The notes below the pieces were generated by a model. The model was given only the letters and a program-made list of their open reading frames with translations. It had not been told where the DNA came from and did not search any database. A stretch of 64,000 nucleotides of DNA from Ruminococcus sp. GTDB taxonomy: Bacteria > Bacillota > Clostridia > Oscillospirales > Ruminococcaceae. Shown piece after piece: positions 25,075-32,697 of the stretch. Made by a program: the position numbers and the translations under genes. The stretch's first letter is position 1. The number at the start of each line of letters is the position of its first letter. Where the stretch lies: NCBI GenBank assembly GCA_017558505.1, contig JAFYUM010000006.1:248001-312000 (forward strand). Direction: 5' to 3'.

Positions 25075-26484
25075 TTGAAAGGGTGTGTAAATATCAGAAA
25101 GACAGCTGCAAAAACTGATTTTTCAACAGGTCCGGTATGGAAATCCATTGTTGCGCAGGCAATACCCTTGACTATTGCACAGTTGGTACAATTGCTATAT
25201 AACGTCGTTGACCGTATTTATCTTGGTCATATGGGCAATGGTGACGGTATGGCTTTGACGGGTGTGGGACTGACTTTCCCCATTGTATCGCTTATAATGG
25301 CATTTGCGGCTTTATTCGGAATTGGCGGTGTGCCGTTGTTTTCTATAAAGCGTGGTGCAGGCGATGATAAAACAGCACAGAATATTCTCGGCAATTCATT
25401 TGCGTTACTGCTTGTCAGTTCAGCGATTTTAACTGTTACAGGATATATTTTGGCTGAACCTGTTCTTTTTGCTTTTGGTGCAAGTGTGGATTCATATGTT
25501 TATGCCAAAGAATATCTTGATATTTACCTTATCGGTACGGCATTCTCTATGATTTCAACAGGAATGAACGGATATATCAACGCACAGGGATTTTCAAAAA
25601 CAGGTATGCTGTCGGTTGCAATTGGTGCTGTCTGCAATATCATACTTGATCCTGTTTTTATTTTTGGTTTCGGTATGGGAGTTGCTGGTGCGGCATTGGC
25701 AACGGTAATAAGCCAGCTTGTTTCTGCAATCTGGGTATTGAAATTTCTCACAGGCAGTAAAGTATCTGTACGGTTAACCCGTAAAAGTATAAGAATAAGA
25801 AAAGATATTACCAAAAATACATTTAAAATAGGAACTTCCAACTTTATTATGCACGGCTCAAATTGCCTTGTTCAGGTTGTCTGCAATTCTACTTTGCAGA
25901 CGTTTGGCGGTGATGTTTATGTTGGTATTATGACAGTTACAAACTCCGTGCGTGAGGTTTTCAATCTTCCTGTTATGGGAATTGTAAACGGCGCACAGCC
26001 TGTAATCAGTTATAATTACGGTGCAAAGCAATATGATAGAGTACGCTCGGGAATACATTTCAACACGCTTATTGGTGCAGGATATACTTTCATTGCATGG
26101 CTGCTTGTTATATTGTTTCCCGACTTCTGGTTCGGTATTTTTTCTGATGATGTTCAGATGTCGGCACAGGGAATTGAAGCAATGAAGATTTACTTTTTCG
26201 GCTTCGTATTTATGTCCTTGCAGTTTGCAGGACAGTCAACTTTTCAGGCGGTGGGAGATGCAAAACACGCTGTTTTCTTCTCTCTGCTGCGTAAAGTTGT
26301 GATTGTAGTCCCTCTTACACTTTTATTGCCACGCTTGGGTGCAGGAGTTCTTGGTGTGTTTATTGCAGAGCCGGTTTCAAATATTATAGGCGGAACTGCG
26401 TCTTATCTTACAATGCGGATGACAGTATATAAAAAGATAAAAAACAATGAAGCAATAACAGATAGTCGGAGTATGAAAAAATAA
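25075..26484 (+). CDS. MATE-family multidrug efflux transporter
   Basis: About 469 residues with 12 membrane segments and two MatE halves (AIPLTIAQLVQLLYNVVDRIYLGHMG near the N-terminus; SNFIMHGSNCLVQVVCN opening the second). These exporters use sodium or proton gradients to expel cationic drugs. No ATG lies near the expected start; the frame opens with TTG at 25075 and the sequence AAAGGG follows it, so the true start is uncertain. A second, internally deleted copy lies at 31334 and carries the same no-ATG beginning. Closely linked to the kinase gene upstream. Confidence 0.88.
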   Translation: MKGCVNIRKTAAKTDFSTGPVWKSIVAQAIPLTIAQLVQLLYNVVDRIYLGHMGNGDGMALTGVGLTFPIVSLIMAFAALFGIGGVPLFSIKRGAGDDKTAQNILGNSFALLLVSSAILTVTGYILAEPVLFAFGASVDSYVYAKEYLDIYLIGTAFSMISTGMNGYINAQGFSKTGMLSVAIGAVCNIILDPVFIFGFGMGVAGAALATVISQLVSAIWVLKFLTGSKVSVRLTRKSIRIRKDITKNTFKIGTSNFIMHGSNCLVQVVCNSTLQTFGGDVYVGIMTVTNSVREVFNLPVMGIVNGAQPVISYNYGAKQYDRVRSGIHFNTLIGAGYTFIAWLLVILFPDFWFGIFSDDVQMSAQGIEAMKIYFFGFVFMSLQFAGQSTFQAVGDAKHAVFFSLLRKVVIVVPLTLLLPRLGAGVLGVFIAEPVSNIIGGTASYLTMRMTVYKKIKNNEAITDSRSMKK

Positions 26485-26505
26485 GAATTATAAAGGATAT
26501 ATTAT

Positions 26506-26829
26506 ATGGCAAAATATGTATTCAAGTATTGGTTTGAATGGGGCGGTACCTGCCTTTGGTCAGCTAATGATGCTTCAAAAGAAAAATATGGTTATGCTGT
26601 TGATGAACAAATGCTTCCACTTTCCTGTAAACTTAAGGATTTTCTTCAATATCTGCAAGCGTATCATGATACTATGATGGATATGGATAACGCTCCTGAG
26701 GATTCTCCTTGGTGGACTGAGGAAGATACAATTATGTTTAATAAAAAGAAAAAATTTGCCTACGACCAGCTTTGCAAAGAACTTGGGGAGGATTTTGAAA
26801 TTCTCTATTGCTGCGGCGAATGGTCATAA
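26506..26829 (+). CDS. Small acidic protein of unknown function
   Basis: 107 residues, no signal or membrane segment, rich in Trp and acidic residues (WFEWGGTCLWSAND; DNAPEDSPWWTEED), ending in YCCGEWS. AAAGGA is ten bases before the ATG. I recognise no family; size, acidity and its place in an island of small genes would fit an immunity-type or stress protein, which is speculation. It follows the MATE gene by 21 bases and may be cotranscribed. Confidence 0.65.
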   Translation: MAKYVFKYWFEWGGTCLWSANDASKEKYGYAVDEQMLPLSCKLKDFLQYLQAYHDTMMDMDNAPEDSPWWTEEDTIMFNKKKKFAYDQLCKELGEDFEILYCCGEWS

Positions 26830-26859
26830 CTTTAAATAAGAATTTGACGAGGTGTATTT

Positions 26860-26994
26860 ATGCTAAAATTAAGACCATATCGAAAAAATGATAGTCAAAA
26901 AATAGTAACTTGGGCTCAAGATGAGGACACATTTTATAAATGGAGCGAAGGAAGGCTTGGCAGTTTTTTCAACAGGGTTTATGCGGTGGTTTGA
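26860..26994 (+). pseudogene. Truncated GNAT acetyltransferase N-terminus
   Basis: ATG with AGGTG upstream encodes MLKLRPYRKNDSQKIVTWAQ and DEDTFYKWSEGR, a familiar start of GNAT acetyltransferases, then stops after 44 residues. The rest of the enzyme is missing, and the next, unrelated GNAT gene starts 35 bases later. A broken gene or recombination junction. Confidence 0.65.
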
Positions 26995-27029
26995 AAATAA
27001 TATTGAAAGGATTACGAAGTGTATTGCAA

Positions 27030-27476
27030 ATGAAAATCTTTGATTATTTTGAAAGCGAAATGCCTGAATGGATTGATAAAATCCGTGCTTGTGATTGGTC
27101 AGCGGCGAAGTTCCTTGCCGACCTTTTGGAGCAGAACAGGGTTCACGAAATTCTTGGAAATGGCAGTCTGTTCATTATGGCAGACGGCGAAAGGTTGGTT
27201 TCCTTTGTAACGCTTACACAGAGGGACTGTATAAAGGATAATAACCTGTATCCGTGGATTGGCTTTGTGTTTACTTCGCCCGAATACAGAGGCAACAGAT
27301 ACAGCGGCGAGTTTATCGGATATGCCTGCGATAAGGCGAAAAATCAGGGCTTTGAGAATGCGTATATCGCAACCGACCATATAGGCTTGTATGAAAAATA
27401 CGGCTTTGAATATGTTGAGAGCCGTACCGATATTTATGGTGAGGAAAGCAGGATTTATAACACCACAAGAATATGA
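27030..27476 (+). CDS. GNAT family N-acetyltransferase
   Basis: 148 residues. The acetyl-CoA-binding region is seen as WIGFVFTSPEYRGNRYSGEFIGYACDKA (motif A of GNATs, RGNxYSG in place of RGxGxG/A), then YEKYGFEY near the C-terminus. Transfers an acetyl group to an unknown amine substrate. Start at MKIFDYFESEMPEW has only a weak upstream site (GAAGTG, eight bases before), perhaps because the upstream region was replaced by the truncated GNAT fragment. Confidence 0.8.
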   Translation: MKIFDYFESEMPEWIDKIRACDWSAAKFLADLLEQNRVHEILGNGSLFIMADGERLVSFVTLTQRDCIKDNNLYPWIGFVFTSPEYRGNRYSGEFIGYACDKAKNQGFENAYIATDHIGLYEKYGFEYVESRTDIYGEESRIYNTTRI

Positions 27477-27555
27477 TTTTATTTATTATCAGAGAAAGAA
27501 ATGATATAGATATGTGCGGTCTTATCTTCTCTGCGGATAATGAAAGGAGAAAACT

Positions 27556-28062
27556 ATGAGTTCAACAGCAGAGATAATACGTCCGAAAAAGACTTCAATG
27601 ACTGTGGAAGAGCGTGTGGCTGAATTTATAGAAATCATCACCCCACTTGGTTTTGAAACAAGTGTAGAAAAGTATAACTGTTCTGTGTATATGCGTCCCG
27701 TGAACAATTTTGATAAAGGTGTCCATGTTTGGGTGAATCAGGAAGACCACCCAATTTACACGATCAACGGAGTTAATTATTACCGTGAGGTATTCTATGA
27801 TTTCATATGGGACGATGAACGCCATGGAACTGAAAGAATGAATTCGGATATGATTCTTGTAATAACGGCTGAATATATGAAAAAATATCCTGATGCGCTT
27901 TTTCAATTTGAATGGAGTAATGATGATAATATGTTTTTGGACAAAAGAGATATAGACACTGTCATTTCTCAGCCTTTCGTGCCAGCATGGTTCGGGAAGT
28001 TCAAGTCGCATCTACGATCCACAAGGTTGAATGAATCCTATGACGATTGGACGTTAACATGA
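27556..28062 (+). CDS. Conserved-looking protein of unknown function
   Basis: 168 residues, soluble, no recognised domain. Aromatic and acidic residues are clustered (YYREVFYDFIWDDERHG; FQFEWSNDDNMFLDKRD). AAAGGAG is well placed before the ATG. The fold pattern and island setting recall contact-dependent immunity (Imm) or SUKH-type proteins, but no motif supports that. A stem-loop (28098-28126, aagcctgatagc / gctgtcaggctt) follows it and may act as its terminator, although no T-run follows. Confidence 0.6.
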   Translation: MSSTAEIIRPKKTSMTVEERVAEFIEIITPLGFETSVEKYNCSVYMRPVNNFDKGVHVWVNQEDHPIYTINGVNYYREVFYDFIWDDERHGTERMNSDMILVITAEYMKKYPDALFQFEWSNDDNMFLDKRDIDTVISQPFVPAWFGKFKSHLRSTRLNESYDDWTLT

Positions 28063-28127
28063 TTAGGAACTTTCAGTTCTGATTCTTGCGATTTCAAAAG
28101 CCTGATAGCATCACGCTGTCAGGCTTC

Positions 28128-28310
28128 CTTCGTCTATACCTCTTTCACCAGCTTCGCATACGGAATCTGCTGTCTTACACGAATTACATACACACATTCG
28201 TCATTCTCAAAGGCAGCAACTTTTCGCCTGCACCGGAGATTTTATCACCGGCCTTCTGCATGGTTTCTCCGGCGGCTTCCAGTTTTGCAAACAACTGAAT
28301 TAACAGAGTA
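28128..28310 (-). pseudogene. Possible decayed gene fragment
   Basis: The minus strand reads LEAAGETMQKAGDKISGAGE and, in the next frame, KVAAFENDECVYVIRVRQQI and PYAKLVKEV before a stop. The two stretches look like one coding region broken by a frameshift, with no start or ribosome site. Family not identified; low confidence. Confidence 0.3.
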
Positions 28311-28333
28311 TGGCTTTTGTTTTGGAGTATGTA

Positions 28334-28362
28334 TTGTTTTTTCGTGGCAGATATGATATAAT
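28334..28362 (+). promoter_or_regulatory. Promoter of the second GNAT gene
   Basis: TTGTTT (28334-28339), 17-base spacer, TATAAT (28357-28362). The sequence atatgatataat and the downstream acgtaaaca are near-identical to the promoter at 24357. Confidence 0.65.
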
Positions 28363-28410
28363 AATATAAACGTAAACAGGAGTACAAACAGAATTTATGG
28401 GGAATAATAT

Positions 28411-28860
28411 ATGAAATTAGAAAAAGCCAGAAAAATGCAATTAGAAAAAATTGTTGCCATATCAAAAAGAGCATTTGAAACAGATATAGAAGTCGGAGGC
28501 ACAATCGGGGACTATCCACCCGAGTACGATTCCGTTATCTGGCATGAACAGATGCTGAATGAGGGACACTTGTTCCAAATCGTAGTGGATGATGAATTAA
28601 TTGGTGGTGCAATTTTGTTTTTGGACAAAGACAGTGAAATATTGTACATTGGAAGAATATTTATAGACCCTGTCCACCATCGGAAGGGGTATGGTCTTTC
28701 CTTGATGAAAATGGTGGAGAACTACTACTCTGGTATCAAGAAAATTAAACTTGATACCCCTCTTTGGAATGTAAGAACAAATGCTTTTTATACAAAGCTG
28801 GGTTATTGTGAAGTAAAACGGGATGATGAGTTTGCTTACTACCAAAAAGAATTGGATTGA
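28411..28860 (+). CDS. GNAT family N-acetyltransferase
   Basis: 149 residues. Motif A of the acetyl-CoA site is clear: IGRIFIDPVHHRKGYGLSLM (RKGYG), preceded by the beta-strands LIGGAILFLD and followed by NVRTNAFYTKLGY. Substrate unknown. GGGG is about nine bases before the ATG, and it has its own promoter. After its stop lies a short repeat (taaattccaatttg) found also at 29570 and 30553. Confidence 0.85.
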   Translation: MKLEKARKMQLEKIVAISKRAFETDIEVGGTIGDYPPEYDSVIWHEQMLNEGHLFQIVVDDELIGGAILFLDKDSEILYIGRIFIDPVHHRKGYGLSLMKMVENYYSGIKKIKLDTPLWNVRTNAFYTKLGYCEVKRDDEFAYYQKELD

Positions 28861-28861
28861 T

Positions 28862-28884
28862 AAATTCCAATTTGTGAACTGTAT
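28862..28884 (+). repeat. Gene-end repeat, copy A
   Basis: Immediately after the GNAT stop: aaattccaatttgtgaactg. Related copies at 29570-29592 and 30553-30575 differ by two to four bases. Function unknown. Confidence 0.5.
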
Positions 28885-29034
28885 GCTGACAGCAAGCTGC
28901 CTTATAGAAAACGTTATGTTATGTATTGCCGCCGCACATTCCTGACAGAACTTAGCTTTGGGAACGCACAGTGAAAAGTGGTATCTGCTGCATCAGAAAT
29001 GGGAATCGGACAGATACAGTAGGAGATAAATGAT

Positions 29035-29205
29035 ATGAAAATAAAAGAATTAAAAGATGAATTAAAGCCGTTTTTCATTTTCGTATTAATTTTTGAAGTG
29101 GTGTATGTGATATTCTCAATACTGGTGGCTTACCCGATATGGAGAATAGCGGAAGCGATACGCAGCCATAAACGTTTCGGAAATAAAACACAAAGAGATG
29201 AATAA
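29035..29205 (+). CDS. Small single-pass membrane protein
   Basis: 56 residues (MKIKELKDELKPFF...), with one hydrophobic segment (about residues 12-33, IFVLIFEVVYVIFSILVAYP) and a basic C-terminus (IRSHKRFGNKTQRDE). AGGAG lies nine bases before the ATG, a good site. No family recognised. It stands alone in a region of fragments, so it may be a real small protein or the remains of a longer one. Confidence 0.5.
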   Translation: MKIKELKDELKPFFIFVLIFEVVYVIFSILVAYPIWRIAEAIRSHKRFGNKTQRDE

Positions 29206-29504
29206 AAACAGCAAATACATTTTGCTATTCTATCTTGAGTAATGTTTGCGTCGGATTAACATTCTTTGAAAAGTCATAAATTTACAGACAGATTTATATT
29301 GAAAAGTTGGTTTTTATATAACGTAGCATCATTGAAAAGTCATAACGGCGGGAAATGCTTTTGTATCGGTTAGAAATTTATTTTTCAGAAAAATAACACA
29401 CTATCTCAAAATCCTCCTCGTTTCTATATTGACAAAATCGTTCCGATGATATATAATTAACTTTAGAGTAAATTACTTTGTTTTCAATTCGAGGAGATGA
29501 TGCT
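29206..29504. other. Intergenic stretch with a duplicated 13-mer
   Basis: No gene found. The 13-mer ttgaaaagtcata occurs twice about 65 bases apart (near 29269 and 29331). A possible promoter for the following fragment is seen near 29430-29458 (TTGACA followed by TATAAT), in front of the AAA ATPase remnant. Confidence 0.4.
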
Positions 29505-29583
29505 ATGCGTGAAATCTTTATCGGAAGATAAAAAGAGCTTGCGGATTTGAACGAGCTTTATTCACAGGATAAATTTCAATTTG
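29505..29583 (+). pseudogene. N-terminal fragment of archaeal-type AAA ATPase with in-frame stop
   Basis: After GAGGAG and an ATG the frame reads MREIFIGR, a TAA, then KELADLNELYSQDKFQF. The family normally reads FIGREKELxxLNxLY here before its P-loop, so a GAA to TAA change has broken the gene, and everything downstream is missing. A complete terminator hairpin at 29645 is still present. Confidence 0.7.
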
Positions 29584-29592
29584 TCGAACTGA
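29570..29592 (+). repeat. Gene-end repeat, copy B
   Basis: aaatttcaatttgtcgaact, related to copies A and C, located where the ATPase fragment loses similarity. Confidence 0.45.
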
Positions 29593-29644
29593 ATATTATT
29601 ACATACAATTTTCAATGTCATCTATTTTGTACAAGACATACAGA

Positions 29645-29676
29645 AAACCTCCGATGTTTTTTCATCGGAGGTTTTT
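29645..29676 (+). terminator. Orphan terminator downstream of the ATPase fragment
   Basis: Twelve-base stem (29645-29656 and 29663-29674, aaacctccgatg / catcggaggttt) with T-run. Confidence 0.8.
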
Positions 29677-29774
29677 ATTGCAATTATATGCAAAGCATGG
29701 TATAATATAGATGATCGGACGGACCGAAGAAATTTGAATTTTCCAAACATCAATCCATATTTTTCAAAAAGATA

Positions 29775-29805
29775 TTGACACTCACGCTCCGTCATAGTGT
29801 ATACT
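29775..29805 (+). promoter_or_regulatory. MerR-type promoter with 19-bp spacer
   Basis: TTGACA (29775-29780) and TATACT (29800-29805) are separated by 19 bases instead of 17. The spacer contains inverted acact/agtgt halves. This over-long spacing is the hallmark of promoters activated by MerR-family proteins, so the following tipA-like gene is probably autoregulated. Confidence 0.8.
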
Positions 29806-29825
29806 CTTATTGTGAGGTGATAAAA

Positions 29826-30554
29826 TTGAAAATGAAGATTAAAGAATTTGCCGATTTAACAGGTGTAAGTGTGCGCACACTGCATTATTACGATGAAATT
29901 GGATTGTTAAAGCCAGCCTCTGTTGACAAAACTACAGGTTACCGCTTTTACGATGAAGACTCTATTCTTCGTATGCAAGAGATTCTCTTTTACCGCGAAC
30001 TTGACTTTTCTTTAAAAAGCATCGGAACAATTTTATCATCCCCGAATTATGATAAAAGCAAGGCACTGAAAGAGCAAAAGCAACTGCTTACACTCAAAAA
30101 GGAACGATTAGAGCGGTTGATTTCCGCCATTGACAGTGCCGTGAAAGGAGAAAATGTTATGAAAGCATTTGACAACAGCGAATTTGAAAAACATAAGGCA
30201 GAAGTCAAAGAAAAATGGGGTAGCACGGACGCATACAAGGAACACGCAGAACGGACAAAGGGTTACTCCGAACAGAAGTGGAATGACCTTGCCGAGGGAA
30301 TGAACCATATTATGGAAGAATTTGCACTCTGCATGAGAAAGGATAACAGTCCTGATTCCACAGAGGCACAGAACCTTGTAAAAATGCTGCAGAGCCATAT
30401 CACCGAGAATTACTATTGTTGTACAAAAGAAATACTTGCAGGTCTCGGTCAGATGTATGTTGCAGACGAGCGCTTCAAGAACAACATTGATAAGCACGCT
30501 GATGGTACTGCTGCATTTATCTGCGAAGCAATTGCGGTGTATTGCGGTAAGTAA
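29826..30554 (+). CDS. MerR-family regulator with TipAS antibiotic-binding domain
   Basis: 242 residues. N-terminal winged-helix HTH (MKIKEFADLTGVSVRTLHYY, DEIGLLKPA, GYRFYDED), a dimerisation helix, and from about residue 112 a TipAS domain (KAFDNSEFEKHKAEVKEKWG; WNDLAEGMNHIMEEFALCM). TipA-type proteins bind thiopeptide or similar antibiotics and activate their own promoter, present here. TTG at 29826 is preferred because GAGGTGA ends five bases upstream; an in-frame ATG at 29832 is 11 bases away. An internal in-frame ATG at 30159 has its own AAAGGAG, so a free TipAS-like domain may also be made. Confidence 0.88.
   Translation: MKMKIKEFADLTGVSVRTLHYYDEIGLLKPASVDKTTGYRFYDEDSILRMQEILFYRELDFSLKSIGTILSSPNYDKSKALKEQKQLLTLKKERLERLISAIDSAVKGENVMKAFDNSEFEKHKAEVKEKWGSTDAYKEHAERTKGYSEQKWNDLAEGMNHIMEEFALCMRKDNSPDSTEAQNLVKMLQSHITENYYCCTKEILAGLGQMYVADERFKNNIDKHADGTAAFICEAIAVYCGK
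30144..30161 (+). promoter_or_regulatory. Internal ribosome binding site and start for a TipAS-like product
   Basis: AAAGGAG (30144-30150), eight-base spacer, ATG (30159-30161), in frame with the regulator. Translation from here gives a 131-residue protein beginning MKAFDNSEFEKH, i.e. the ligand domain alone. In Streptomyces tipA both long and short products come from one gene. Confidence 0.6.
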
Positions 30555-30575
30555 ATTCCAATATATCGAACTGTA
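30553..30575 (+). repeat. Gene-end repeat, copy C
   Basis: aaattccaatatatcgaact, directly after the tipA-like stop. Related to copies A and B. Confidence 0.5.
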
Positions 30576-30707
30576 CATTAAGCATATACAAGTTGCTTGA
30601 AATCTCCGAATGATAATTTCAGCAAAATTTGGATATTATTATATGGAATATTTCAGATAAACAGTAAAATAATAATATCGCAAACAAATTTATTGCGGAG
30701 GTAAATT

Positions 30708-30890
30708 ATGAAAGCAACAGGTATTGTAAGACGAATTGACGACCTTGGACGAGTTGTAATTCCAAAGGAAATCAGACGAACTATGCGTATCCGTGAGGGC
30801 GACCCCTTACAGACATCATTGACACAGGAGTTCAGGTTCTGCAATGCCATGCGTAATATAGCGGAAAGATTACATAATACCGATTCTTGA
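30708..30890 (+). pseudogene. Truncated SpoVT/AbrB paralogue
   Basis: The first 34 residues (MKATGIVRRIDDLGRVVIPK, EIRRTMRIREGDPL) are identical to those of the intact spoVT at 38732. It then changes to an unrelated 26-residue tail (QTSLTQEFRFCN...). The GAF part is missing. About 80 bases of upstream DNA, including a partly preserved hairpin and GCGGAGG, are also shared. The AbrB swapped-hairpin domain itself is nearly whole, so a short DNA-binding competitor cannot be ruled out. Confidence 0.65.
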
Positions 30891-30961
30891 AGTAATAAGG
30901 CAAAGATTAGAAAATGGCAATATCAACGTATGATGCCATATAGTATATTAAATTTTGATTT

Positions 30962-31075
30962 TTATATCAATCCCCGAAATGTCAGGAGATGGCAAAATCG
31001 GATAACAAAAACACCGCCGTTCAGCTCATTTTTCAATGTCAGCAGCTTGTTATATATTTTACGTTTCAATATCAT
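30962..31075 (-). pseudogene. N-terminal fragment of a DUF4143-type AAA ATPase
   Basis: Minus-strand ATG at 31075 with GAGGTG upstream encodes MILKRKIYNKLLTLKNELNG, the usual start of the ATP-binding/DUF4143 family. The P-loop that should follow is absent and the frame ends after 37 residues. A promoter and three direct repeats are preserved upstream. Confidence 0.6.
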
Positions 31076-31091
31076 GATAACACCTCATTTC

Positions 31092-31175
31092 CATAATACG
31101 CAGGTTTTAGTTTGCTTGTTTATTCCTGAATACGCAGGTTTGCAATAAGCTCTAAATTCCATTATGCGCAGGTTT
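31092..31175. repeat. Three direct repeats in the leader of the ATPase fragment
   Basis: The sequence aaacctgcgYat (minus strand) occurs three times, at about 31164-31175, 31130-31141 and 31095-31106, each followed by a ggaat-like word (tggaatt, aggaata, tggaaat). Spacing is about 34-35 bases. They lie between the promoter and the start codon, so they would be in the mRNA or act as operators. Confidence 0.6.
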
Positions 31176-31181
31176 ATGATA

Positions 31182-31210
31182 ATTATATTATATTGTTCTG
31201 AAAAAGTCAA
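31182..31210 (-). promoter_or_regulatory. Promoter of the broken ATPase gene
   Basis: Minus strand TTGACT (31210-31205), 17-base spacer, TATAAT (31187-31182). Confidence 0.6.
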
Positions 31211-31333
31211 GTTTTGAAAAAGCAATTTCAATAAATCCATTGCTTTTTTATTCAAAAAGGTGTATAATGTTTATTAGGAATCTCTAAAAATTTCCCTCAC
31301 GGCTTGATTTTTCTCGTGTTTTGGTTTTGTGAT

Positions 31334-32018
31334 TTGAAAGGGTGTGTAAATATCAGAAAGACAACTACTGCGAAAACTGATTTTTCAACCGGACCGGTAT
31401 GGAAATCCATTGTTGCACAGGCAATACCCTTGACTATTGCACAGCTGGTTCAATTATTGTATAACGTCGTAGACCGTGTTTACCTTGGACACATGGGCAG
31501 CGGTGACGGTATGGCTTTGACGGGAGTGGGACTGACATTCCCCATTGTTACGCTAATTATGGCATTTGCGGCTCTATTCGGCAACGGCGGTGTGCCGTTG
31601 TTTTCTATAAAACGTGGTGCAGGCGATGACAAAACAGCACAGAATATTTCCGCAATTCTGGTTCGGCATTTTTTCTGATGATGTTCAGATGTTGTCACAG
31701 GGAATTGAAGCAATGAAAATTTACTTTTTCGGCTTTGTGTTTATGTCTTTGCAGTTTGCGGGACAGTCAACTTTTCAAGCAGTGGGAGATGCAAAACACG
31801 CTATTTTCTTCTCTCTGCTGCGTAAAGTTGTAATTGTAGTTCCACTTACACTTTTATTGCCACGATTGGGGTTAGGCGTTATTGGAGTATTTGCTGCAGA
31901 GCCTGTTTCCAATATTATTGGCGGAATTGCATCATATCTTACAATGAGAATGACCGTGTATAAGAAGATAAGAAATAATGAAAAGATAACCAATAGTAAG
32001 GTTATAGATAAAAAATAA
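31334..32018 (+). pseudogene. Second MATE transporter copy with large internal deletion
   Basis: The first 110 codons closely match the intact MATE gene at 25075 (TDFSTGPVWKSIVAQAIPLT), and the last 120 match its C-terminus (GIFSDDVQM onward). About 730 bases between are missing and the two parts are in different frames, so no full transporter can be made. The junction lies near 31645-31655 (aatatttcc). It begins with the same TTG/AAAGGG sequence without ATG as the intact copy. Confidence 0.88.
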
Positions 32019-32082
32019 AAACTCAAATAATACATCGAACTTGAAACAGCGATTGTAATTTGAATTTAGTGGAGAATAAAAA

Positions 32083-32685
32083 ATGAAAATTTACGATATT
32101 TCCCAAGAGATTTTCAGTTGCCAGGTATATCCAGGCGATCCGATACCTGAAAAAAAGACACTTAATTCCATAGAAAAAGGCGATTTGTATAACCTTACGG
32201 AATTCAGTATGTGTGCTCACAACGGCACACATATTGATGCACCGTTTCATTTTATTAAAGACGGAAAAACTGTGGACGACATAGCTTTAGAGTCGTTTGT
32301 AGGAATGGCTTATGTGGCAGAACATCAAGGTGTTATTACGGGAGATGATGCTGTAAAAATAATTGAAAAAGCAAAAGAAAAAAATCCCGAATCAGCAAAG
32401 AGAATCATCATAAAGGGTGATGCAGAGGTTTCTGCGGAAGCTGCAAAAGTATTTGTCTCTGCGGAAATTTTACTTCTTGGGAATGAATCCCAGACTGTCG
32501 GTCCTGAAAACGCTCCTATGGAAGTGCATTTGATACTCCTGACAGCAGATGTTGTCCTGTTGGAAGGCATTCGTCTGGCAGAGGTTTCAGAGGGCATTTA
32601 CTTTTTAAATGCTGCACCGCTGAATTTATCAGGTGCGGACGGTTCGCCGTGCAGAGCTGTGTTGATAGATGATTTTTGTCATTGA
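32083..32685 (+). CDS. Cyclase family protein (kynurenine formamidase-like)
   Basis: 200 residues of the cyclase/arylformamidase family, metal-dependent amidohydrolases. The signature HNGTHIDAPFHF supplies metal-binding His and Asp residues; MKIYDISQEIF opens the domain and NAAPLNLSGADGSPCRAVLI closes it. KynB-type enzymes hydrolyse N-formylkynurenine, but members act on other amides and lactones, and no tryptophan-degradation genes are nearby, so the substrate is open. GGAG precedes the ATG by about nine bases. Confidence 0.88.
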   Translation: MKIYDISQEIFSCQVYPGDPIPEKKTLNSIEKGDLYNLTEFSMCAHNGTHIDAPFHFIKDGKTVDDIALESFVGMAYVAEHQGVITGDDAVKIIEKAKEKNPESAKRIIIKGDAEVSAEAAKVFVSAEILLLGNESQTVGPENAPMEVHLILLTADVVLLEGIRLAEVSEGIYFLNAAPLNLSGADGSPCRAVLIDDFCH

Positions 32686-32697
32686 TATGCATATGCC

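Noticed and set aside
28862..30575. Integron-like attC cassette array
   Set aside because: The short gene-end repeats lack the paired inverted core sites of attC, and no integrase is present.
31092..31175. CRISPR array
   Set aside because: Only three short repeats of about 12 bases, with no cas genes and non-uniform repeat ends; they fit a gene leader better.
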